DNA of 64,000 nt from Tunturibacter empetritectus. GTDB taxonomy: Bacteria; Acidobacteriota; Terriglobia; Terriglobales; Acidobacteriaceae. Location: positions 4,650,001-4,714,000 of the forward strand of contig NZ_CP132932.1 in assembly GCF_040358985.1 (NCBI RefSeq). Reading direction: 5' to 3'. Of this stretch, positions 41,699-50,336 are shown one piece after another; position 1 is the stretch's first letter, and every line of letters starts with the position of its first letter. The position numbers and the translations under genes are program-made. The notes beneath the pieces were generated by a model. That model saw only the letters and a program-made list of their open reading frames with translations, had not been told where the DNA came from and ran no database searches.

Positions 41699-43018
41699 TT
41701 ATTTGACCTCTACATCCGGCGTAACCGACATGCCAGGGCGCAGCGCGTAGTCGCCGTTTTCCTGTTGCAGATTCGTGAAATCGACACGAACAGGAATTCG
41801 CTGGACGACCTTAACATAGTTTCCGGTCGCGTTTTCAGGGGGGAAGAGGGAGAGCCTCGATCCGGTAGCGCCGCCGATTTGCGTCACCTTGCCGTGGAAT
41901 TTACGTCCACCCAGAGCATCGACCTTCAGCGTAACCGACTGCCCGGGCTTCATCTTGGCAAGCTGCGTCTCCTTGAAGTTTGCCGTAACCCATAGATTGG
42001 TCAGCGGAATGATCGTCAGAACGTCCTGCCCGATGCTGAGGTTCGCGCCCACCTGAACATTCTTCTTGTTGACGATGCCGGTGGTGGGAGCAGTGATATG
42101 GGTGTAACCGAGGTTCAGCATCGCCTGATCGACTTTAGCCTGCGCCTGTTTGACATCAGCGAGGGCAGAGTTAGCCTTGGCCTGCTGGACCCGGACCTGA
42201 TCGGGGCCGGTTTTGATGGACTGAGCCGCCTGAAACCGTGACTGGGCAAGCTTCTGGATCGACTGGGTGACGGCGGCCTGCTGGCCAATGACCGTTGCTT
42301 CGGCCTCCAGCACAGAGGCCTGATTCGCAGCATCTGTAGCCACGGCAGCATCATACTGCTGCTTCGAGATGACGTCTTTTTCGACCAGCGGCGTGTAGCG
42401 CTCGACGTCGAGATGCGATTTGACCGCGGTAGCTTTGGCTGCGACGACGCGAGCCTCTGCCGCCTGAGCCTGCTTGCGGGCCTGCTCGACCGCTGCAGAA
42501 CTGCCAGTAACGTCGGAGCCCGTGGTGCTTACGCTGGTGTTCACATTGACACCGGTGATCGGCACATTGACAGTGGCCTGGAGCGCAGCGGCCTGCGAGC
42601 TGGCGAGGTTAGCCTGAGCCTGCTCGAGGGCTACCTGATAGTCACGCGGGTCGATCTCGGCGATAGGATCGCCTATTTTGATCTCTTGATTGTCTTCCAC
42701 GTAGACCTTGATGACCTGGCCGGTGACGCGGGAGCTTACCTGATAGAGATCGCCATCAACCTGGGCATCGTCGGTGTCCTCGCTGAAGGTTGAGCGCCAG
42801 TAAAAGATTCCTGCTCCAATGACAAGGAGAATGATGACAGCGATGATGATGAACTTGCGGCCGGATTTCTTCTCAGGCGCGTCGTCCTCTTCCTGCTTGT
42901 GGGAATCCTTCTGCGAATCGTCCGGGGGCTGTTTGCCGCCGCCGTTCTGCTTGATTTGCACTGTGCCGCTGATCTGCGCGGTCTGGCCTTCCTGCTGCTG
43001 ATCTGATTGGTCTGGCAA
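41699..43018 (-). CDS. HlyD/EmrA-type membrane fusion protein
   Basis: 439 residues from a TTG at 43018 with GGAGG 11 nt before it. A cytoplasmic hydrophilic N-terminal tail (about 50 residues), then one helix (KFIIIAVIILLVIGAGIFYW), a lipoyl-type half (DAQVDGDLYQVSSRVTGQVIKVYVEDNQ), a long alpha-helical hairpin rich in Ala/Gln (residues 130-290) and the beta-barrel ending LRPGMSVTPDVEVK. This is the EmrA branch, which pairs with an EmrB permease and a TolC-type channel. Only the channel gene (upstream by 2 bp) is present here; no EmrB. Confidence 0.93.
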   Translation of the reverse strand: MPDQSDQQQEGQTAQISGTVQIKQNGGGKQPPDDSQKDSHKQEEDDAPEKKSGRKFIIIAVIILLVIGAGIFYWRSTFSEDTDDAQVDGDLYQVSSRVTGQVIKVYVEDNQEIKIGDPIAEIDPRDYQVALEQAQANLASSQAAALQATVNVPITGVNVNTSVSTTGSDVTGSSAAVEQARKQAQAAEARVVAAKATAVKSHLDVERYTPLVEKDVISKQQYDAAVATDAANQASVLEAEATVIGQQAAVTQSIQKLAQSRFQAAQSIKTGPDQVRVQQAKANSALADVKQAQAKVDQAMLNLGYTHITAPTTGIVNKKNVQVGANLSIGQDVLTIIPLTNLWVTANFKETQLAKMKPGQSVTLKVDALGGRKFHGKVTQIGGATGSRLSLFPPENATGNYVKVVQRIPVRVDFTNLQQENGDYALRPGMSVTPDVEVK

Positions 43019-43020
43019 GT

Positions 43021-44565
43021 TTACTTTCCTCCGAGATAATCTTTGTAGTTGGACTGCGCTACGCCAAGGGCACGCGCCAAACCAAGCTTGGCGACGTTGT
43101 GCTGGTAGAGCGCGCTGATGTATTGGTCGTTGGCCTGCTCGGTCTGGGACTGCGCCTGCGAGACAGGCAGGTTGTCCGAAACCCCGGCGTGGAAGCGCTG
43201 CTGCGCTTCGCTGAGAGCCTCATTGGCAAGATCCACATTGGAGTGCGTAGACTCGACCAGCTTCGCCGCCGACTGAATATCGAGCAGACTGTCGCGCACA
43301 TCCTGGTTGACCTGCTGGACCTGGTCGGAGAGCTTCGCGCGGGCCTGTTCGTACTGGGCGTCGGCGACCTGCTCCTGCCCCCTGGTCTTGGCGATCTGGA
43401 GGATGGGTGCGCTTACCTGGCCGGTTGCGGTAAAGGTGCCATGCGAGTGGCCGGGTGTGGTGCCGATGTCGCCGTAGTCGCCTGAAAAGCTGGCGACAGG
43501 AAGCTGATAGGCCCAGGCCGAGGTCTTTTCATCGCTCGTAGATTTCACCTGTTCGGCGTAAGCCTTCAGGTCCTTGCGGCCCTTGAGGGCTTGCTGAAAT
43601 GCAACTTGCGGATCGACGTTGTCGAGCACCTGAAAGGGGACGAGGTCGGTCAGCCGGAAGACCTGCTCAAGAGGCAGCCCGATGGTTCGCGCCAGGGCCA
43701 GCTTGTCCTTTTCGAGGCTGTTCTTCGCCGAGATCAGTGTTTGCTCCTCGTTCTGGTAGTCGACTTGGGCGCGCAGCACGTCGAGCTTCGGGCTGGTGCC
43801 GGCGTCGTGTGCGGCTACGGCCTGATCCAGCGAGACTTTTGATGTAGCTAACTCCGCTGTGACAGCTTCAATACGCGCACTGTCTGCGATGCACAACAGG
43901 TAGGCGTTGCCGACAGTGAGGGCTACCAGGTCCCGTGCATCTTCTGCGGTGAGTCGTGCGCCCTGGAAGTTATGCTTCGCGGCGAGGTAGTTCTTGAGGG
44001 CTGAGACGTTGACCAGATTCTGGGTCAAGTAGGCGCGGAAGTCGACCACCTGGAATGGCCCGATGATGGGCTGGACACCAGGGAACTTAATGCCGAAGGC
44101 CGCGAGGTTGACCTGCTCCACCTCGATGTTTGCCGAAGCGGTGACGGTGGGAAGCAGCGGCTGAAGCTCCTCGAGACGCTGACCGGCGGCATTCTTCACC
44201 GACGAGGTCTGCAGAATGAGGCCGAGGTTCTGACGCAGGCCGCGCTGGATCGCGTCATCGAGCGAGAGGTCGAGAACCCCCTCGGTCGCCTTGCCGGTGA
44301 CCACGCTGCCCTTGAAGGAGTCCTGCGTCGGCTGGGCGCCGTTCTGGCCGGAGGCGGTGTACAGACTCTGCTGGGCGTTCGCCACGGCAGAGCTATTGGT
44401 GGCTGTGCTGGGTCCACTGGCTGGGGTCTGCGCAGTCTGGGCGCCGGGCCCCTGGGCATAAGAAAAACCGCTCGCCAGAACGAGGCAGAACCCTAGATAA
44501 CGAACTGACGCCTGAGGAGCGCCCGCTGTTTTGCTTTTGCTCATACGGTTAATCGTAACCTGCAT
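43021..44565 (-). CDS. TolC-family outer membrane efflux protein
   Basis: 514 residues from the ATG at 44565; the ATG at 44544 is a possible shorter start. A signal peptide (YLGFCLVLASGFSYAQ) and a Ser/Thr/Gln/Ala-rich linker precede two repeats of the outer-membrane factor fold, with periodic helices (LTAEDARDLVALTVGNAYL and LSDQVQQVNQDVRDSLLDIQSA). It would form the exit duct for the adaptor encoded 2 bp downstream. A TTGACA box on the minus strand at 44672-44667 may be part of its promoter. Confidence 0.92.
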   Translation of the reverse strand: MQVTINRMSKSKTAGAPQASVRYLGFCLVLASGFSYAQGPGAQTAQTPASGPSTATNSSAVANAQQSLYTASGQNGAQPTQDSFKGSVVTGKATEGVLDLSLDDAIQRGLRQNLGLILQTSSVKNAAGQRLEELQPLLPTVTASANIEVEQVNLAAFGIKFPGVQPIIGPFQVVDFRAYLTQNLVNVSALKNYLAAKHNFQGARLTAEDARDLVALTVGNAYLLCIADSARIEAVTAELATSKVSLDQAVAAHDAGTSPKLDVLRAQVDYQNEEQTLISAKNSLEKDKLALARTIGLPLEQVFRLTDLVPFQVLDNVDPQVAFQQALKGRKDLKAYAEQVKSTSDEKTSAWAYQLPVASFSGDYGDIGTTPGHSHGTFTATGQVSAPILQIAKTRGQEQVADAQYEQARAKLSDQVQQVNQDVRDSLLDIQSAAKLVESTHSNVDLANEALSEAQQRFHAGVSDNLPVSQAQSQTEQANDQYISALYQHNVAKLGLARALGVAQSNYKDYLGGK

Positions 44566-44642
44566 CCTGTTAGATTCACGGACTAGTTTATGGCAAGACC
44601 GGTGGAACAGCGGGAGCTTGTTGGCTTTGTCACAAACTACTT

Positions 44643-44672
44643 GTATGAGTTACTGATGCGCTCGATTGTCAA
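44643..44672 (-). promoter_or_regulatory. possible promoter of the tolC-emrA unit
   Basis: On the minus strand TTGACA is followed after 18 bp by TCATAC. It lies about 80 bp before the tolC start. The -35 is consensus but the -10 is weak. Confidence 0.4.
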
Positions 44673-44857
44673 AAATCTTCAAAAGATGCAATCGTTACAC
44701 TCACATCACGGTTGTTTCAGGATTTCAGCTTGCCCGAAGAAATTTTTGTTGCTTTTTTGTTGAAGTTGGTGACAAAGAGCGGAGCTGTTGTGAATGGGTT
44801 TATAAACCGTTTCGCCGGATCAATACGGCGTTCGAGTGAGACTGCGAGGAGCGGGGA

Positions 44858-45928
44858 ATGGCTGAGATTGGGGTAGCGGTAGTCGGGTTTGGGCTGGCAG
44901 GGCAGGTGTTTCATGCCCCGTTTGTGAGTGCTGTTCCCGGGTTGAAGCTGGAGGCGATCGTCCAGCGTAAGGGCGACGAAGCCGGGAAGGCCTATCCGTC
45001 GGCGCGGATTCTGCGGTCGTTCGAGGATGCGTTGAGCGATCCTGCGGTGCAGCTTGTGGTGGTGGGAACGCCGAATGAGACTCACTTCGACCTGGCGAAG
45101 CAGGCTCTGCTGGCGGGAAAGCATGTGGTCGTCGACAAACCGTTCGCTGCAACCAGCGAAGAGACGCTGGAGCTGAAAGAGCTCGGGCTGAAGCAGGGGC
45201 GAGTGCTGGCTCCGTTTCATAACCGGCGCTGGGATGGCGATTTCTTGACGGTAAAGAAGATCCTGCAGAACGAGTCGGTGGGGCGGCTCGTGACCTTTGA
45301 GTCGCACTTCGACCGCTTCCGGCCGGTGCCTCGTGAGAATACGTGGAAGGAGGGAGCGAGCGGGTGCAATGGGCTGCTGTTCGACCTTGCGCCTCACCTT
45401 GTGGACCAGGTACTGACGCTGTTTGGCGTTCCCGAGGGGATCACGGCGAGCGTCCGGATGGATCGGGACTCTACCGATATTGAGGATGCGTTCGACATTA
45501 CGCTGGAGTATCCGAAGCTGCGGGCGCACTGCCGGTCAAGCATGCTGGCCTGTGATGCTGCGCCAAGGTTCTTGCTGCACGGAACCAAGGGCAGCTTCAA
45601 GAAGTTCGGCCTCGATCCGCAGGAGCCGGCCCTGCTGGGTGGAGCGAAGCTACCGCGCATGGGCGAGGGCGAGTGGCTGGCTGACGCCGAAGAGCATTGG
45701 GGCAGTCTGACCGTCGCTCCCCATCCCAATGAACCCGGCACTTTGGCCCGAGCCAAGGTGAAGACCGAACTGGGGGACTACCGTTTCTACTACGCCAACG
45801 TTCGCGATGCAATCAACGGCACGGCTGAACTGGCCGTGAAGCCCGAGGACGGCTACCGCACCATCAAGCTGCTGGAGATGGCGCGGCAGAGCTCGCTGGA
45901 AGGCCGGACGCTGCCTATAGCGTTTTGA
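44858..45928 (+). CDS. Gfo/Idh/MocA family oxidoreductase
   Basis: 356 residues. An NAD(P)-dependent sugar or cyclitol dehydrogenase: the dinucleotide-binding motif GFGLAGQ at residues 9-15, VVVGTPNETHFDLAKQAL, and the catalytic lysine in VVVDKPFAAT (normally EKP, here DKP). The second-domain pattern GLLFDLAPHLVDQVLTLFG is typical of the group that includes the scyllo-inositol dehydrogenase and Gfo-like enzymes. ATG at 44858 with GAGGAGCGGGG. Substrate unknown. Confidence 0.93.
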   Translation: MAEIGVAVVGFGLAGQVFHAPFVSAVPGLKLEAIVQRKGDEAGKAYPSARILRSFEDALSDPAVQLVVVGTPNETHFDLAKQALLAGKHVVVDKPFAATSEETLELKELGLKQGRVLAPFHNRRWDGDFLTVKKILQNESVGRLVTFESHFDRFRPVPRENTWKEGASGCNGLLFDLAPHLVDQVLTLFGVPEGITASVRMDRDSTDIEDAFDITLEYPKLRAHCRSSMLACDAAPRFLLHGTKGSFKKFGLDPQEPALLGGAKLPRMGEGEWLADAEEHWGSLTVAPHPNEPGTLARAKVKTELGDYRFYYANVRDAINGTAELAVKPEDGYRTIKLLEMARQSSLEGRTLPIAF

Positions 45929-46091
45929 TAGGCAACTTCCCTAGTTTCAACTCGCTTATTTTGTTGCGCTTGCAAAAGCTTTCCCGCAAATGGCCGTGAT
46001 TGGCTGCATCTCGAGCTCGCATCGTGGTGAAGCATATGGCGAGGTTTGGCAGCGATGAACATGCGGAACTGAGGATTGTAGAGTAAAGGGT

Positions 46092-47330
46092 ATGCAAAGT
46101 GACGAGATGGTGAAGTCGCCGGGGTTGCCGCTGGGTTTCGTGTGGGGCGCGGTGAAGGCGGGAATCAAGGCAAGCGGCAACACTGATGTTGCGATTGCAG
46201 TCGCGGCTAAAGGCGCGAATGCTGCTGCGATGTTTACGAAGAACCAGGTGGTGGCGGCGCCGGTCACGGTAGGGCGGCGGCACATAGCTTCGACCGGCGG
46301 GCGCGTGGACGTAGTGCTGGTAAATGCGGGGAATGCGAACTGTGCGACCGGGCAGCCGGGAGTCGACGCCTGTGTGCAGACGTGTGTCGCTGCGGCGGAG
46401 AGGTTTCGCTGCATCTTCGACGAGGTCTTCCCTTCTTCGACCGGGATTATCGGCGTGCCGTTTCCTGTAGAGAAGGTAGTAGCTGCCCTGCCTGCCTTGG
46501 AGCAGGAGATGGGTGCGATGGCGGAGCATGCGGACTCGTTCGCACGCGCCATTATGACGACCGATACGAAGATGAAAGTGGCGCGGGCGTCGATCGATGT
46601 CGATGGCGTTGAGGTGCGGATCTTCGGCGTGGCGAAGGGTGCGGGGATGATTCATCCACAGCTTGGTGCACCGGTAGGTCCGGCGCATGCGACGATGCTG
46701 GTTTACTTGTTTACCGATATTGCCGCGGAGAGTGAACAGTTGCGCGGTGTGCTCGAGCCTGCCGTGGAGCGAAGCTTTAATTCGATCTCGATTGATGGCG
46801 ATACTTCGACCAACGATACGGTGTTGCTGCTGGCCAGCGGCGTGAGCGGAGTGAAGCTGGATGCGCGTACGCAGGAGCCGTTTGCGAATGCGCTGAAGCT
46901 GGTGTGCGGGTCGCTGGCATACCAGATTGTGGATGATGGCGAGGGCGTGGGTCATGTTGTCACGCTGCATATCACCGGCGCGCGGACCGAGGCTGAGGCC
47001 AAGCAGGTGGCCAAGGCGATTGCTCACTCGCCGCTGTGCAAGACGGCGTGGTCGAGCGCCGATCCGAACTGGGGACGGCTGTTGGCTGCGGCTGGATACA
47101 GTGGCGTGGTGTTTGATCCAGCGCTGGTGAATATCACGATTGGGAGCCAGCCGGTGTTTGAGCTTGGGGTGCGGTCGGCTGCGTTCCAGGAGTCGGCGGC
47201 GCATGCGGAGATGGAGGCCCGGGACTATACGATCACGATGGATTTGGGACTGGGTGAGGCGGAGTGCCGGTTTCTGACTTGTGACCTTACCGAAGAGTAT
47301 GTGCGGATTAATGCGGATTACTCGTCTTAG
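46092..47330 (+). CDS. argJ: bifunctional glutamate N-acetyltransferase / amino-acid acetyltransferase ArgJ
   Basis: 412 residues. Transfers acetyl from acetylornithine to glutamate in cyclic arginine synthesis. The proenzyme cuts itself before the nucleophilic threonine, here Thr201 in AHATMLVYL. Other hallmarks: the oxyanion region PSSTGIIG (residues 115-121), VAKGAGMIHPQ (180-190), and NSISIDGDTSTNDTVLL. About seven extra residues (LGAPVGPA) separate GMIHPQ from ATML compared with the usual enzyme, yet the cleavage site remains. No other arg gene is nearby. Repeat family A follows the stop. Confidence 0.95.
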   Translation: MQSDEMVKSPGLPLGFVWGAVKAGIKASGNTDVAIAVAAKGANAAAMFTKNQVVAAPVTVGRRHIASTGGRVDVVLVNAGNANCATGQPGVDACVQTCVAAAERFRCIFDEVFPSSTGIIGVPFPVEKVVAALPALEQEMGAMAEHADSFARAIMTTDTKMKVARASIDVDGVEVRIFGVAKGAGMIHPQLGAPVGPAHATMLVYLFTDIAAESEQLRGVLEPAVERSFNSISIDGDTSTNDTVLLLASGVSGVKLDARTQEPFANALKLVCGSLAYQIVDDGEGVGHVVTLHITGARTEAEAKQVAKAIAHSPLCKTAWSSADPNWGRLLAAAGYSGVVFDPALVNITIGSQPVFELGVRSAAFQESAAHAEMEARDYTITMDLGLGEAECRFLTCDLTEEYVRINADYSS

Positions 47331-47337
47331 AGGCGGG

Positions 47338-47515
47338 GTCCTACCGGACGGGCCCACTGCGCGTGGGGCGGTCACTTCGTGACGTGCATACCCCTTCGGT
47401 TGGCGCTCCCGTTGGTCTCGAGGGAAGATGATTCCGACCAACGGGAGGACCGCGCGAAGCTTTAAAGAGGCGTGCAAACGCCCGCGCTCCGCGCAGGAGG
47501 CCCGTCCGGCAGGAC
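47338..47515. repeat. dispersed repeat family A, inverted pair
   Basis: A left copy (47338-47422) and a right copy (47434-47515) face each other, so the 178-bp region forms an imperfect palindrome: CCGGACGGGCC at the left end matches GGCCCGTCCGG at the right end, and CCCGTTGGTC meets GACCAACGGG in the centre. It lies between argJ and aceE. Confidence 0.8.
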
Positions 47516-47577
47516 CTTTGTTTTACGTTTTCACGTAAGCCTTATATCGTTATAAGCGTGGGAGCATAAGAAGACCT

Positions 47578-50253
47578 ATGACAACGAAACTGGAAGAAGC
47601 CGCCAAGCAGGACTTTATCGCAGAGATCTCGGAGTGGATCGAGGCGTTTGACGACGTCGTTGCCGCAGACTGGGAGCAGGGGTCGGAACTCCTTGAGGCG
47701 TTGCGCAAGCGCGCCCACGAAGCCGGAGTCCCAACGCCAAGCGAGCTGACGACTCCCTATCGCAACACGATTCCCAAACATGACGAGATTGCGTATCCAG
47801 GCGACAGAGCGCTGGAACGCCGAGTCGAAAGCCTGATTCGCTGGAATGCGATGGCAATGGTTCACGGTCAGAACAAGAAAGACGCCGGGATCGGCGGCCA
47901 TATCTCGACCTACTCCTCACTGGCAACGCTGCTGGAGGTTGGCTTCAATCATTTCTTCCATGCGAAGTACACGGTGGATGGGCACCAGCAACCGGGGGAC
48001 TTTGTCTACTTTCAGGGACATGCTTCGCCGGGGGTCTATGCGCGGGCTTATCTTGAGGGGCGGTTGGATGACGACAGGCTGAAGAACTTTCGCCATGAAC
48101 TGAGAGAGACGCCGGGGCTGAGCTCGTATCCGCATCCGTGGCTGATGCCGAACTTCTGGAACTTCCCTACAGTGTCGATGGGCATCGGACCGCTGAATGC
48201 GATCTATCAGGCGCGGTTTATGCGGTACCTGGAGAATCGCAAGCTGATTGAGCCGACTGAACGCAAGGTGTGGGCTTTTGTGGGCGACGGTGAGACGGAC
48301 GAGGTGGATAGCCTTGGCGCGATCTCAGTGGCGGCGCGCGAGAAGCTGGATAATCTGATCTTCGTCGTCAACTGCAACTTACAAAGGCTCGACGGCCCGG
48401 TGCGCGGGAACAAGCGGATCATCGATGAACTGGAGGGCGTCTTCCGCGGAGCAGGATGGAACGTCATCAAGGTGATCTGGGGTTCAGACTGGGATGCGTT
48501 GTTTGAGCGCGACCACACCGGCCTGCTGCTGCGACGGATGGAAGAGTGCGTCGACGGCGAGTACCAGACCTTCAAGGCGAAGGGCGGGGCTTTCCTACGG
48601 GAGAACTTCTTCGGGAAGTATCCAGAGCTGCTGGAGCTGGTGAAGGATATGACCGACGAGCAGCTTGGGTTGCTGCATCGCGGCGGCCACGACCGGACGA
48701 AGATCTACAACGCGTACAAACGAGCGGTCGAACACAAAGGCGGTCCGACGGTCATTCTTGCGAAGACCGTCAAGGGCCATGGATTGGGTTCTGCGCAGTC
48801 GCGCAACGCGACCCATTCGGAGAAGAAGCTGGCCGATGATGGGTTGGCGGCGTTTGTGAAGCGGTTTGAGATTCCGATTCCAGAGGAGGCAGCGAAGTCG
48901 GGTACCCCGTATCGGCCGGCGCAGGACTCTCCTGAGATTGTCTACATGCAGGAGCGGCGCAAGGAACTCGGTGGATATCTGCCGACACGTGAGGTGCCGA
49001 AGACGGACTTCAAGGCACCCGGGCTGGAGTACTTCGGAGAGTGGACTGCCGGTTCAAACAAGCGTGCGGTGTCGACGACGATGGGGTTCGTGAGCATCCT
49101 GCGGCACTTGATGAAGGACTCGGCAATTGGAAAGCTGATTGTGCCGATTGTGCCGGATGAGGGCAGAACGTTCGGCCTGGAGTCGGCGATTCGGCAGGTT
49201 GGAATCTATGCTCCTGAGGGCCAGAAGTACAGCCCGCACGATGCGGATATGCTGCTCTACTACCGCGAAGACAAAGACGGGCAGATTCTCGAAGAGGGGA
49301 TTACCGAAGCGGGGTCGATGGCCTCGTTTACCGCGGCTGGCACGGCTTACGTGAACTACAAGGTGCCGGCGATTCCCTTCTACATGTACTACTCGATGTT
49401 TGGATTTCAGCGCATCGGGGATATGGTGTGGGCGTTTGCTGACTCTCGCGGCAAGGGCTTCCTGATGGGCGGCACAGCTGGCCGCACCACGATGCTCGGC
49501 GAAGGGCTACAGCACCAGGATGGGCACAGCATCGTTCTGTCCAGCACTGTTCCGACCTGCATTACCTATGATCCGGCGTTCGTGTACGAGCTGGCGGTGG
49601 TGATTCAGGATGGCATTCGACGGATGTATCAGAAGGGCGAAGATTGCTTCTACTACATCACGATGTACAACGAGGACTACGCGATGCCTGCAATGCCGGA
49701 GGGTTCGGCAGAGGGGATTCTGCGCGGGATGTACAAGCTGAAGCCGGCAAGCGGCGAGGCCACTGTGCAGTTGTTCGGCAGCGGGCCGATTCTAAATGAG
49801 GTTCTGCGAGCGCAGGAGATTCTGGCTTCGAAGTACAACGTGCATGCCGATGTTTGGAGCGTGACCAGCTACACGGAGCTTCGGCGCGATGCACTGGCGG
49901 TGGAGCGGTGGAACAGGCTGCATCCGGCAGAGAAAGAGAGGGTGCCATATGTGTTGCAGGCGCTTGGAAACTCGACTGGACCGATCATTGCGACCAGCGA
50001 CTATATGAAGTCGGTGCCGGATCTGCTTTCGCCATGGCTGCCTTCTCGCCTGGTAACGTTGGGAACAGATGGCTTCGGACGGAGCGACAACCGCGAGCAT
50101 CTGCGGAGGCACTTTGAAGTGAGTGCCGAGGCGATCGTTGGTGCTACGCTCTCCAAGCTGGCTCGCGATGGGAAGTTCAAACCGAAGGCTGCGCAGAAGG
50201 CGTTGGCCGAGCTTGGGCTGGATGTGGATGCGGTTGATCCGGCGCGCGCCTAG
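47578..50253 (+). CDS. aceE: pyruvate dehydrogenase E1 component, homodimeric type
   Basis: 891 residues, the length of the homodimeric AceE. It decarboxylates pyruvate with thiamine diphosphate in the pyruvate dehydrogenase complex. The thiamine motif GDGETDEVDSLG ends as VVNCNLQRLDGP, and AceE-specific blocks are present: GHISTYSS, YFQGHASPG, KTVKGHGLG, LVPIVPDEGRTFG-like and FYMYYSMFGFQRIGDM. Next is a gene for a heterodimeric-type E1-alpha homologue, after a hairpin. E2 and E3 genes are not adjacent. Confidence 0.97.
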   Translation: MTTKLEEAAKQDFIAEISEWIEAFDDVVAADWEQGSELLEALRKRAHEAGVPTPSELTTPYRNTIPKHDEIAYPGDRALERRVESLIRWNAMAMVHGQNKKDAGIGGHISTYSSLATLLEVGFNHFFHAKYTVDGHQQPGDFVYFQGHASPGVYARAYLEGRLDDDRLKNFRHELRETPGLSSYPHPWLMPNFWNFPTVSMGIGPLNAIYQARFMRYLENRKLIEPTERKVWAFVGDGETDEVDSLGAISVAAREKLDNLIFVVNCNLQRLDGPVRGNKRIIDELEGVFRGAGWNVIKVIWGSDWDALFERDHTGLLLRRMEECVDGEYQTFKAKGGAFLRENFFGKYPELLELVKDMTDEQLGLLHRGGHDRTKIYNAYKRAVEHKGGPTVILAKTVKGHGLGSAQSRNATHSEKKLADDGLAAFVKRFEIPIPEEAAKSGTPYRPAQDSPEIVYMQERRKELGGYLPTREVPKTDFKAPGLEYFGEWTAGSNKRAVSTTMGFVSILRHLMKDSAIGKLIVPIVPDEGRTFGLESAIRQVGIYAPEGQKYSPHDADMLLYYREDKDGQILEEGITEAGSMASFTAAGTAYVNYKVPAIPFYMYYSMFGFQRIGDMVWAFADSRGKGFLMGGTAGRTTMLGEGLQHQDGHSIVLSSTVPTCITYDPAFVYELAVVIQDGIRRMYQKGEDCFYYITMYNEDYAMPAMPEGSAEGILRGMYKLKPASGEATVQLFGSGPILNEVLRAQEILASKYNVHADVWSVTSYTELRRDALAVERWNRLHPAEKERVPYVLQALGNSTGPIIATSDYMKSVPDLLSPWLPSRLVTLGTDGFGRSDNREHLRRHFEVSAEAIVGATLSKLARDGKFKPKAAQKALAELGLDVDAVDPARA

Positions 50254-50279
50254 CAGATTTTGCAGGGTTTGATGGCGAT

Positions 50280-50310
50280 GAGGGTTCCTTGTGGGAACCC
50301 TCTCGTTTTG
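50280..50310 (+). terminator. hairpin terminator between aceE and the E1-alpha-like gene
   Basis: GAGGGTTCC (50280-50288) pairs exactly with GGAACCCTC (50294-50302) around a 5-nt loop, followed by TCGTTTTG. It lies 27 nt after the aceE stop and 27 nt before the next start, so it may attenuate expression of the downstream gene. Confidence 0.75.
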
Positions 50311-50336
50311 TAACTTGAAGTGTTACGGAGGGTTGG

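Noticed and set aside
47338..47515. Insertion sequence between argJ and aceE
   Set aside because: Only about 180 bp, with no transposase frame and no target duplication; fits a repeat doublet instead.
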